Source: Amphiduros pacificus (Eukaryota; Annelida; Polychaeta; Phyllodocida; Hesionidae). Taken from it: DNA of 64,000 bases. Where the stretch lies: contig OX439001.1 in assembly GCA_949316495.1 (NCBI GenBank), positions 34,835,523-34,899,522 of the forward strand, read 5' to 3'. Within the stretch, counting starts at the first letter, position 1. The number at the start of each line of letters is the position of its first letter. The position numbers were made by a program, and so were the translations under genes. Under the pieces are notes generated by a model. That model had not been told where the DNA came from. It did no database searches and saw only the letters and a program-made list of their open reading frames with translations. Positions 1 to 13,100 of this stretch are shown here, piece after piece.

Positions 1-391
1 CTGCTTGTAAGAAAATGTTTTCAAATAGTTTTGTAACCCGATTCTCATGAATTCCTAAATCGTGACTCTAGCTAACTAGTACCAGCATTGTCCTGCTTCA
101 GGACAGTCTGTATATAGTGTATTTTATATATGTATATGAATGTATTTCATTTCATGACATTCCATATCAGTATCTCAAGCCCACCTCTTATACTTCTTCT
201 CAGATTTATTGAATAAAACGGCTGCTGATGCAAAACATTCCTAATGTAGGGTATTCCATTAAAACAAAATTGTGCATCAATTCTTCTTCATATGTAATTC
301 TTCTTTTGTTGCACAAACAAAATTGCAGGAAAAGTGTTATTGATGCATACGGCTGCATTCATGTATCTTTCTGATGCTTTTATTTTTTTAG
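1..391 (+). other. Intron upstream of first visible TRPC exon
   Basis: AT-rich non-coding sequence that ends in a pyrimidine-rich tract and AG at 390-391, directly before coding sequence. It is read as the 3' part of a TRPC intron. Nothing else is recognisable in it. Confidence 0.7.
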
Positions 392-883
392 GCCGTGCAT
401 TTCCTGCTTGACTATGTGGATACCAAAAGTGCCTACGAAGCTTTACTGCTTGCTATCAAACTAGGTCATGATGAGATTGCCGAGATGATCCTAGAGCATC
501 CTAAATATGAAGAGATTAACGTCGAGTTTAGACAGCATTCAGATGAGCCTTTCTTCTCGGAGAAGTTCTGTGATCACTCGCAATTCACGGACGAAATCAC
601 GCCGTTAATTTTAGCCGCACAAAACAATAGATACGAGGTGGTGATGGCGCTCCTCATGAAGGGCCAGGTGATAGAAAAACCTCACAAATATAACTGCATA
701 TGCATACAGTGTCATGAAAGGGCAAAAAAAGACGAATTGAAATTCGCCAAGTCAAGACTAAATGCCTACAAAGGTATGTCGAGTGAGGCCTATATATCTC
801 TGTCGAGCGAGGACCCCATTCTGACTTCATTCGAGTTACGACACGAGCTGCATGAGGTGGCCACAGCGGAGAAATACTACACG
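392..883 (+). CDS. TRPC: TRPC exon a: ankyrin repeats and zinc-site linker
   Basis: Phase 0 at both ends; acceptor ttttttag before 392, donor acg|gtcaga. Encodes 164 residues with two ankyrin-like helices pairs ([19 protein letters not shown] and [19 protein letters not shown]), the His-Cys-Cys-Cys site, and [18 protein letters not shown] of the linker helices. The open frame runs on past the donor to 946, but the next exon restores the family sequence, so the exon ends at 883. Confidence 0.93.
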
Positions 884-1069
884 GTCAGAACCAGATTATT
901 TCTTTTTATTTCTTGTTATCAATTTCATAATTGTCCCTGGCAATAACCACACGTATATGCTACTTAATAATAAAATAACTTCCCACCAATCAGAATATCA
1001 CTTTTTTTTTTACAAAAACTCCTGACATGCATATCATATCCAATCTTTCCCTGTGATTTGTGTGTGTGT

Positions 1070-1167
<98 letters not shown>

Positions 1168-4100
1168 AGGTATAAGAAATAGAATAACCTGTTTTGTTTG
1201 TTGTACGTACAGGCTGAGTACAACGAGCTGGCATCTCGGTTAAGTGACTACGTGGTGAAATTATTAGATAAAGTACAGGGTAATGAAGAACTCAATGTGA
1301 TACTTAACAATACAGGGGGGCTAGACCACACCAACAACAAGACACTGGCCAGACTACAACTGGCCATTGATTACAAAGAAAAAAAGGTATGGCAGTCTCT
1401 ATCCAAATAAAACGTATTTCTTTAAAAAATATTAATTGTATTCATACTGAGAAATGATATAAAAATGATAATAGAGATATATTTTATGATTTAAATGTAA
1501 AGAGAGAACGTATATACACATATACCAAGAAAATATTCTTTCCTATAATAAGAATAGAATTAATGGTTGTAAAAAATATAGAGATGTTTATCAATTTAGT
1601 CAAATCATCATTTGGAAAAATATGAATTAAGCTAAGAGATATCAGTCTTTGTCCTATTCCATACTGCTAGAGTAATACCAAAGTGCGGAATTACCTATTT
1701 TACCCTTGTAAAACCATCAATACATTTCATTCAAAAAGATATGAGACGAATTAAAAAGGTGACTATTTGTTTTCTGTAGTTTGTGGCACACCCCTCCTGC
1801 CAGAAGAAGTTAACGTCCATGTGGTATGCTAGATGTGAATGGTTGAAGAACCGGTCGTGGACACTGCGCATGCTCATCATTATCCTTATCGCCCTCATCT
1901 ATCCCATATTAGCTATTGTATATATGATCGCTCCCCATTCTAAGGTAAGAATTTATCCTTCAACCCATCTAAGCTATTGTGTATATGATTTTTAACCTTT
2001 CTTAGGTAAGAATGCCACCACTATTAACTATATATGTCTAAAGATCATCATTATAGTATATATATGTTTAAAATTCATCAATTTATAATAATTTGGTATG
2101 GTACCAATTTGGTTGAAATGACAATAAATGCTATTAAAGATACAAATATGAGCATATAGTACATAATGAACAAAGTGTGAACCAACCCTTTTGATTACAG
2201 AATTGTATATAAACAACCTTTGCAGATTTGTTGTCTTTGTTTGTAGATGGGACATTTTGTTAGGACGCCATGTATAAAGTTTATTGCCGAAACTGCCTCA
2301 TTTTTAACCTTCCTGGCCATGATTGTTGGGAATAGCTTTGCTGAGAAACAAAGACTTTGTGATACTACACTAAAACATGATGCACATGTACAGTACTTGT
2401 GGTCAGAACTAGGCTATAATGTGACACGTGACTTTGAGGGGGTTGACACCATATGTATCAGAAACCACACCCCAGAGCCTTTGCAGATCACTATAGGAAT
2501 CTGGATATGTGGTACGTCGACACAGTTTTGCAGTTTTACCCATAAAAAGATGTTAGACATATTACAAATAGTTTAGAGCAGATAAATTCCATTTAAATAT
2601 TTCAAATCTCTAAGAGTATATTATGTATTAAATTGAAACTAATTGAAAGATTTCAGTCTTATTTCAATAACCAAATAATATATATATATCTTATATGCAT
2701 TATGTTTGCAGCGTTATTATGGCAAGAGATGAAGCAGTTATACCACGACGGTGTTATGTCTCACTTCTCTTCTGTCTACAATCATATGGACTTCTTCATG
2801 CTTAAATTCTACATCGCTTCATTGACTCTTCTCTACCTCACCTATCTTAAGGTACGCCTAAATTAACAATATTTAAGTGTGCATCTAGATGGTAGTTTTT
2901 TTGTTGCAGTGTAAAGCTTATATGTAAGTCTTCTGGTTGTTATAAACCTATATGTATCACTCAATCACAGGGTAGAAAAAACAGGTAAATGGACCATACT
3001 TAATCACGTGACAGCCAATAGCTGGGTCTAAATTCACTAATAAGCCATTTAGATGCTCTGTCCTAGTCTCTGGTCAAGTTAATGAAAATGTACCAAGGTT
3101 AAGTGTACTGGTCCCATATATGTGCCACATGCACCCATCATTCACAGGTGTGTATAAATGAACATAAAACATAATTTATCTCCCTTTTTAGCAATATATA
3201 TGCACTTTATAAATTTAGGATTTTCCTACAAATCGGTTCTATACATATTATGATCTGTTTATATTGTATCATGTTTTATTTCAATAAAATATCACTTTAT
3301 AAGTATGAGAGATATAATTTTAGATTTTCTTCTGAGGTTATCGCAGCGAGGTACGAGGTACCCGCTGCAATACTACCTATCCCGGCTTCGATTCAATTCT
3401 AATCTAACAGATCTGACCGTCCAGGGAATACATTTGTCAAAACCGTTTACCATATATATATAAACTCACTGCTTATCTGGAATAAATGTTTCATGCATTC
3501 CAGTGGAGTAAAACACAAATAATACAAGAACACAGTAAAGAAAATTTTAACTAAATGTTTGATTTAAAGAAAATGGATAATATATGGACAATATATGCTG
3601 AGAAATGAGTATCTGACTATCTCTGCATTTGGTAAAATATAATTTACAGAATTATGATATCAAACATGTTTCTACAATGTTTTTGTTTCAGACATATTTA
3701 GCCATACAGTATTTTAAAAAGCGTGATTCCTGGGTGCGGCTACTAGAGGGAGACACTGAAGCCAAATATGTTGTTTACTGGCTTGTTCCAGGTAAGCGAA
3801 CATTGACATCTTAAGACATGACTCATAAGAGGACATAAAATGATTAAATAGTAAATGAAAAAATATGCAACAGGAAACAAAACCTTGATTTCCAGTGGGA
3901 TAAATCTATATAGAGTTAAAATCAAATTATATTTTCAGATCGCTTTTATTGGGATGCATGGGACCCAATCAATATGAGTGAGTCACTGTACTCAGTGGCT
4001 AATGTACTCACCTTCTCCAGACTCTTCTATCTGCTGGCTATTAATGAACATCTTGGACCCATGCTCATCTCTCTGGAAAGGATGATCAAAGTGAGTAAAA

Positions 4101-7100
4101 TCAGAGTGTCGTGCAAAAAGGAGCAATTAGTATATCGTGCAATAAGGACATATTAGATATTAAACAAAATTGGTGAATTGAAAAGCTTTGATTTAAGGTA
4201 AGAAGGTAACTGTAAGGACTTGTGGTTTATAGGTGAATGATTTATAGGTGAATGATTTATAGGTGAATGGTTTATACGTGAATGGTTTATACGTGAATGG
4301 TTTATACGTGAATGGTTTATAGGTGGATGGTTTATAGGTGGATGGTTTATAGGTGAATGGTTTATAGGTGGATGGTTTATAGGTGAATGGTTTATAGGCG
4401 AATGGTTTATAGGTGAATGGTTTATAGGCGAATGGTTTATAGGCGAATGGTTAATAGGTAAATAGTTTATGGGTGAATGGTGTATAGGTGAATGGTTTAT
4501 AGGTGAATGGTTTATAGGTGAATGGTTTATAGGTGAATGGTTTATAGGTGAATGGTTTATAGGTGAATGGTTTATAGGTGAATGGTTTATAGGCGAATGG
4601 TTTATAGGTGAATGGTTTATAGGTGAATGGTTTATAGGTGAATGGTTTATAGGTGGATTATTTATAGGTGGATGGTTTATAGGTGAATGGTTTATAGGAG
4701 AATGGTTTACAGGTGAATGGTTTATAGGTGTAGGTGCCAGATGAGTTGTACTCTCAGAGATCGGATGATCTCATCTGCTCATTCAGGCCTGAACTATGTT
4801 AAACTTACTATAATATACTTCAATAACTTACATTGAATGGGGAATATGTGTGAATTTCATTACTTATTCACAGTTAATCGAAGTATGAACTGCAAATAAG
4901 TAGCAAACTTCACACCGTCGGACATAAGGAGAATGATAACAAAAATGACATTATAAGAATGATGCTGATTGCTATAAATCAAAACACCTGTAAATTAATG
5001 TCCAAATTTATACTTTCAGGATGTTACAAAGTTCATGGTGACCTTTCTGCTGATATTCGTGGCCTTCATGGTGGGATTGCACAACTTGTATTGGTACTAT
5101 GAGCCTTCCATCCGGCGCACGGTGGAGATGGTGGACCACCACGTGCAGACCAAGGCGGAGAAGGGCTTCGGAACGTGAGTGTCCTAAAGTGCCCTGCAAA
5201 AAACACCATGTCACACTAACATACAGAAAATAGAATGAGTTGAACCGGTTTAAAGTTTTTAAATAGTTTCATCATGAACAGGATGTTATTGATATTCTAT
5301 CATCATAATCTAGTTGCATTCATAAAATATGATGTCACACCGAACTTATAATAAGTTGAACCAATTTCAAGTTTAGATATTTTAATCAGCAGCATTTATT
5401 ATATTATTAGTATTCTTCTATCAGAATTAAGCCTCATGCAAACATGTATCTGTGTCACTATGATTTCACCTTGTGGCCGCGCTCGTTTAGGCTGGAGCTG
5501 ACGTTCCGCACGGTGTTCTGGGCCTTATTCGGGCTGAGCGAGTCCCGAATCGTGCAGCTCGGCAATGGCTTCAACAGCCGGCTGACGGAAAGCGTGGGCT
5601 ACATCGTGTTCGGGGTGTACAACTGGGCGGCCGTCATCGTTCTACTCAACATGCTCATTGCCATGATGACCAGGTCCTTTGAGAAGATCACTGTGAGTAG
5701 CTACACTCACGCACGTTATTCCCACTTGCTTTTTCCTTACTTTGATCCTCGCAAGCTCAAGCTAATGATGAACTAAATTTATGCATGAACACTTGAAGGC
5801 TTTTTTGCCCATGTGTATGCCCATTCATTAATGGTTAGTTGATGATGTCCTTTATAACCTGTTTAATCATTTGATTTTGAGAAACACAATCTTAATATTA
5901 TGCCAGTCTCCATGCCAGGGTAATTAAGGTCATTGCATTATCTTGCTAATTAACCCTTTTTCTCTCCTGGCCTTGACCTTGATGGTTTTGTGAATGCTCC
6001 CTCTACCGGGAATTTTTCACTTCTTCCTTTCTTGTACTCGGTGCACAATGTCAAAATCACAAAAAAATCTGAGGAGCTTTTTTATTCTCATACTATCACA
6101 TTTAATGTTACATAAGAAATCTAAATAAAAATTTCAGATTGGACGATTTGCAGGGAACAGAATATTTGAAATTACATGATAGTTGAGGATGTTCCCATCT
6201 GATTACATATAGATATAGTCAATCAGAATTATTTGAAGCATGACCTTGACCTATATATGTTTAATTGATATATTGGTTATTTTGCTGTCTATTTATTGTC
6301 TTCTCTTTTCGTCTTCCAACCCAAACAGTCAGTGGTAAGAAACATTCTCTCCTGCCTAGCTCATTCATAGCGCAAATCTTACTAGGGATCACGTGGTCTA
6401 TATCTTAATACACTAACATGCCCATTAAACTCACCTCAGATAAATGTGTGACATTAACCGTTCGTAATCTTATAATAAATTACTTTTACACAAAATATAC
6501 AGTCATCATTTCTTTCTGAACAAAGATAATGAAGAAGCGCTTAAGATTACAGTTGTGTGGATGATCAATCATTGCATACCTATATTCTAGATGGGCTATG
6601 GTTTATTTCTAGACCTGGGTTACTGTTCATTTGAAACAAGTGTGTTTTTTAACATATCAGAGCCAATATAAAATTGGTTAGTGCTAGAGTATTTGTCTTA
6701 TAACAATCATATCCATGCAAAGCATGTAGTGTCAATGCCATTCTCTGATCCCCAGTCTGATTTGAAGTATTTTTTCCTTTTGCCTATGTCTAATTGCCAA
6801 GTATGGTGTATTGTGTCCATTCTGTAACCCCTTATTGAAATTGTCTCAGAACTAATTATCTCAGCTTTAATGTGTCATGTTGTAATGTTGGCAAGGTGTT
6901 GTTTTTACCACTAAAGCATTGTTAAGTTTTGGTAATTAAGTTTCAAAGTCTTGTTATTAGGAAAGTTTGTTTATGTTCTCAACATTTGCAAATATCAAGT
7001 CAAAAAGAATGTCCATATAATGCTGTAACAAATTAAGGTTTTACTTCAACAATAAAAGGCTTTACTTTAGAAAGTGCAGATTGCCATGGTTTTTGTGATG

Positions 7101-10100
7101 GTCTCATCCTCAAAGTTCTTGAAAAAAAAAATTTTATATTTAACTGAAACAATATTTCTTTTTTGAATAATAATTGAAATTTGAAAGTTTTTTTTTAAAG
7201 TTTGAGTGGCATAGTGATTATAAAACCTATACCTTGAGTGATTTTGTTATTTCCCACCCACCCCCCCCCCCCTCCCCCTCCCCATAACATCGATTAGTGA
7301 TAAAACTTAGGAGTGATTTTCCTGATCTTTCCTGAAGTAGCCCTGTAAACAACTCAATACCCTCTCAATTCCAACTGAGATGTATAGTTTCTTCCTGAAA
7401 TCCAGATTTAAATGGCAATCCCCAGTATTTAGATTTAGATGAATTCAATGTTGGTACCTTTCAATGTTATGAATTGCTTACACAATAATCAAAATTATGC
7501 ACAGCTCATAATAACCCTAAGATTACCTGACCCATGATTACCTGACCCATGATTACCTGACCCATGATTATCTGACCCATGATTATCTGACCCATGATTA
7601 TCTGACCCATGATTATCTGACTCATGATTATCTAAGCCATGATTATCTAAGCCATGGTTATCTGACCCATGATTATCTAAGCCATTATTATCTAAGCTAT
7701 GATTATTTGAGCCATGATTATCTAAGCCATGATTGGCTAAGCCATGATTATCTGACCCATGATTATCTGACCCATGATTATCAAAGCCATGATTATCTAA
7801 GCCATGATTATCTAAGACATGATTATCTAAGCCATGATTATCTGAGCTGAGATTATCTGAGTCAAGATTAATTGACCCATGATTATCTCAGCCATGATTA
7901 TCTGACACATGATTATCTGATGCATGATTATCAAAGCCATGATTATCTGAGCCATGATTATCTGAGCCATGATTATCTGACCCATGATTATCAAAGCCAT
8001 TATTATCTAAGCCATGATTATCTAAGACATGATTATCTGAGCCATGATTATCTGAGCTGAGATTATCTGAGTCAAGATTAATTGACCCATAATTATCTGA
8101 CGCATGATTATCTGACGCATGATTATCTGACGCATGATTATCAAAGCCATGATTATCTGAGCCATGATTATCTAAGCCATGATTATCTGACCCATGATTA
8201 TCTGACCCATGATTATCTAAGCCATGATTACCTGAGCCATGATTATCTGACCCATGATTATCTGACCAATGATTATCTGACCCATGATTATCTGACCCAT
8301 GATTATCTGACTCATGATTATCTAAGCCATGATTATCTAAGCCATGGTTATCTGACCCATGATTATCTAAGCCATGATTATCTAAGCCATGATTATCTAA
8401 GCCATGATTATCTGACCCACGATTATCAAAGCCATTATTATCTAAGCCATGATTATCTAAGACATGATTATCTGAGCCATGATTATCTGAGCTGAGATTA
8501 TCTGAGTCAAGATTAATTGACCCATGATTATCTCAGCCATGATTATCTGACGCATGATTATCTGACGCATGATTATCAAAGCCATGATTATCTGAGCCAT
8601 GATTATCTAAGCCATGATTATCTGACCCATGATTATCTGACCCATGATTATCTAAGCCACGATTATCTGAGCCTTGATTATCTAAGCCATGATTATCTGA
8701 CCCATGATTATCTGACCCATGATTATCTAAGCCATGATTACCTGAGCCATGATTATCTGACCCATGATTATCTGACCCATGATTATCTGACCCATGATTA
8801 TCTGACCCATGATTATCTAAGCCATGATTACCTGAGCCATGATTATCTAAGCCATGATTATCTGACCCATGATTATCTGACCCATGATTATCTAAGCCAT
8901 GATTATCTGACCCATGATTATCTAAGCCATGATTATCTAAACCATGGTTATCAAAGCCATGATTATCTGACCCATGATTATCTGAGCTGAGATTACCTGA
9001 GCCAAGATTATCTGAGCCAGGATTATCTGACCCAATATTAACTGACCCATGATTATCTAAGCCAAGATTGTTTGAGCCGAGATTATCTGAGCCAAGATTA
9101 TCTCACTCAAGAATATCAGATGTAAGGTAATCTAGGTGTGATTTACCACATACCACACGTCCAAAGAGGGACCAGTCTGATGGTTATATCAACTAATAAC
9201 CAAAAATATCGTAACCCACCTAGATCCGGTGGTTTAAAACATGTATAGAGATTCATTTACAAGTTTAATTCATCTAGGATCGGTGTGTGAAATGATAATA
9301 TATGTGTTAACCTCAGAAACACACATTTGTGCAATGAGCTGCATTCATAATTGTTCTTGTGGAATCTTATGAGCTTATAAAAAAAGTACTGAACTTTTTA
9401 GCAATAATCTCAATAACACCCACGTGTCGATAATACAAATGCAGATGTGTGGTACCAGTAATCGTATACGTAATTAACATTGCTTACAAAAGAAATAACT
9501 GTTAGTGAATACAGATACTTGGAGTTCATCCCATAGAAATTTAACTTTTAAATTCCACGCAAACAGTGTGTCAGACAATTAACTTATATGTACTTTCCAA
9601 AGAACCTAAAGCACACGTGGCAATGAAGATGAAATGCTGTAGGACGTTTTTTTTCCACAATACTGAAAGCATCGTGTTCTATTAACACAGAAAGCATCGT
9701 GATCTAGTCTCTTGTATCTTTTACCATATAGGAACCAAATTGTCGTGATGAATTTTCTCCAAGATTTAGTTGTTGTTTTTTTAATTTTTTTTGTTTTCTT
9801 TTTGGTCACGCGACTTAACAGAAGGATACCATTTATATCAGCTCTATATCGTAACGTGGTCAACACGATGACTAAATATTGAAAACACATAAACAAGGTT
9901 TATTAGGTTTATTCCACAAATATTCTACATACCGGAATCTGTAACGAATGTTGATTCTTCATTCATTATTATATGTGATAAGATCTTTGATCACTTTTGC
10001 AGAGAGAACAAGACGTGGAATGGAAATTTGCCAGGTCTCAGTTGTATATGGAGTACATAAAGCAAGGTTCCACCTTACCAATACCTTTCAACATGCTTCC

Positions 10101-13100
10101 AAGCCCCAAGTCTATTGCCAAGTTCCTCAGAGCCATCTGGAAGGGCTTCCGCCGGAAGTTGTGCCGCCCCTGCTGCAGGAGGTCCTGCATGTCTGACGAC
10201 CTAGACGACCTGAAGGAGATGAATGGTATACTGGGGTCGGCCATAGGACGGGTGAGGACCGTAGCTGTGAAAAAGGCATGCTTGCTTGCTGGCTTATTTG
10301 GGCTCTTATTTCTTGCTTTATCAGAAAAGTGCAGCTTACCCACCCCCTACCCTTCCCCTGCCCAAATATGTATCTATATATCAACTCGCAAATGACCCTT
10401 CAGCCCTTACCCCTTTTGGTCTGTATATAAATTGGATAGTTAAGTGTTGACCTGGGATTTGTGACCTATGAGGGTATTTGAAATTGTGATATGCCTCAAG
10501 GTCATCTACTCATGGGAATATGCCATCTGAGCAAATAGTTAAGATCGATTTACATTACCCAAGAACAGCACGACTTAATTGATTTATTCTGAAATAATTT
10601 GCCGATAAAACCACCATAGTACTGGCGGCTGAATTTTCTCTTTATCTCTTGTAAGAATGAAATGTTGCACTTTTCTATAATAGTAATTAATTTATTTTAA
10701 TACGAATAATATAAGGTTATGGTGAAAATATAATACATACTCCCTTTCATCAATATAACAATTGCTGTGATAATATGATGATATAAATCAAATGATATTT
10801 GAGATAATTTAATGATGTGACTTGTTTTGTATGGTAGCAATGTGAGGCCAATGAGCCTACAAAGGCTTCTAAGCCTGCAGAGGTCTGTATACAGCACATC
10901 TGAGTGGGCAAACTCTTCTAACCTATACACCAATATGTACATCAATCCTGCTTACTGTAGATATGTTTATTTGATCAAACTTTTACATATTTGCATATTG
11001 TGAACCAAGTGTAGTGCATTGCACCGTTTAAAGAGCAGCCTTCCCCACGCTTCATCAGTGTATAACTATACTATGCAATATTATCTGTTATTATAGATAC
11101 AGGAGATAGATATCATCTATCATAGATATAAATATGAATGATAAAAACAATCTAAATTATACCATATAACTTAATAGAACTTGTTTGATTGAATCATCAT
11201 ACTAGTTTTAGTGAACGCTCGTTTGTTTATTTCTAGTTTGCCAGACGACAATTTAAGATATTACTGCGACCTGCGTTCAATATAGCGCGGAGATAAACAA
11301 TTGTATTTTGATTATTCCACTATTCTCTTGGGATGACCTCATGCTTGCAGTGATTTGAACATAACTCAATTTGTTTGAAAGTTTCCTCCTGACACTAACA
11401 TAGTACATAGGCAACATCCAAGATCTTGGCATGCATATACTGAAAATCTACCATATACTTAGATATAATGCCAAACGTGTTTGTATTTCTAAAGGCTATT
11501 TGCCATTGAAAATTTGCCGATTAAAACACTATTTTAAAATTATTCGATTAAAACACGCACAAAATGCTTCTTACATCATTATATATAATAACAATCATCA
11601 AAAGACAAAAATACTTTGATCAATTTAATTACATAAAATTATACATAAAAACAGACATCTTCACCTTCAGTTCTGAACATAAACAATTTTATATTCACAG
11701 AATAATATGATATTTTAATGAAATTGTAATGAAATACTTATTTTACTGCAGCATTATAGTGGACACTGTAACAGTAGAAACAACGTGAGTGAAGAAGAAA
11801 CTGTATTTGTGCCCATTAAAGAGACTAATGATTCCAAGCTCTTCCAAATGGATAACATGGACTACAAGGTATGTAGGTCAAGTTTGGCGGCCATCTTGTA
11901 ATTCTTTATTATTGACCTATTGACCTATTTGGATGTAAAATGTCGATGTTCTCAAGTACTGTGTGTGATGAAGTAAGCATGTTGGAAATAATTCGTCGTT
12001 ATCTTATTCATACATATCTTCCCAAAACACTAACAAAATGTTGAATGTAATATGTGCGGTGCGTGTCTCAGAAAGGTTCTCGCACTCTCAATACATGGCT
12101 GATTATTTTGTCAAGTAGTTTTGCTGGCAAGTAGGTGTGAATTTTCTGGATTTTTGAGAGAGAAAAAATCATAAAGTAAAGCATTTTTACCAGAGATTTA
12201 CAGTTTAAGAGTCCAAATTTGAACATACACTATATAATGCATGAAGTATATTCCTCTTCATCAGAAATATGATCTGTTATTTTTTTCAAATACATTACAA
12301 TATGCTATTTAAACCGTGAGGATCTTGGAACCGAATTCTGAGGCAAGCACTGACAGGAGCACACATGGTTAAAACAACAACTAATGTACTATATGTTGCA
12401 CAATCTTGCAATTTGTAGCATGTTTATGTCCAATGTATCATCAAATGCAGTCAAGTGTCAGAGTTAATGTGGAACAATATACTTGGGGCGAAGTATTTAG
12501 CTGATGAGGTTATCCCTTGATTATTATATTACATATTTAATGTGAATCTGAGACAAGGAATGTTTTACTTGAATGAATCGGTTGCATATAATACCCTAGC
12601 GATTCTCTCACATATCACATGTATTGATATAAAATTGGGTTTAGATTATATAGCAACTTTCCCACACGTTTGACTTAAAATGAAAAAAAATAATAAATCA
12701 TTGCCGAATTGTAAAATTCATTGCAATGTCACACTTCTAAAATTAGTTTGTATGTTTTCAAGCTAAGATTTATCTGTTTTCATTTTTAAGTGATTTCGAT
12801 GTTTTTCATTCATGCTTTCATCAAAATTTAGCATTTAGCAGATATGAAGCAGATAGAGGCAAACGTTTTAATTTAATATAATTGGAATGAATAATTGTTG
12901 ATCAATTCAATGAAAGCCGGGTTGGAAGTTACTGGTCCTTGGTATTGCTAAATATGATAAATGCTTATAAAAAATACATTCCAAATTTCAAACCTTCATA
13001 ACACAATTAAAGCAATTGATTAATGTTAACCATCTTCGTTAAGATCTTCAATACACAATTCCATTTTGATTACACTGCTCCGATTTTGATTCAAGTAATT

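Noticed and set aside
7872-8990. Long open frames with repeated His-Asp-Tyr-Leu
   Set aside because: They are read-throughs of the 15-bp minisatellite, which stays open because its period is a multiple of three.
4226-9120. CRISPR-like regular repeats
   Set aside because: Units are direct tandem repeats without spacers in a eukaryotic gene; they are minisatellites.
10252-10395. Extension of the TRP-box exon to the stop at 10398
   Set aside because: A strong donor at 10252 and further in-frame family exons downstream show splicing; a retained-intron short isoform cannot be excluded.
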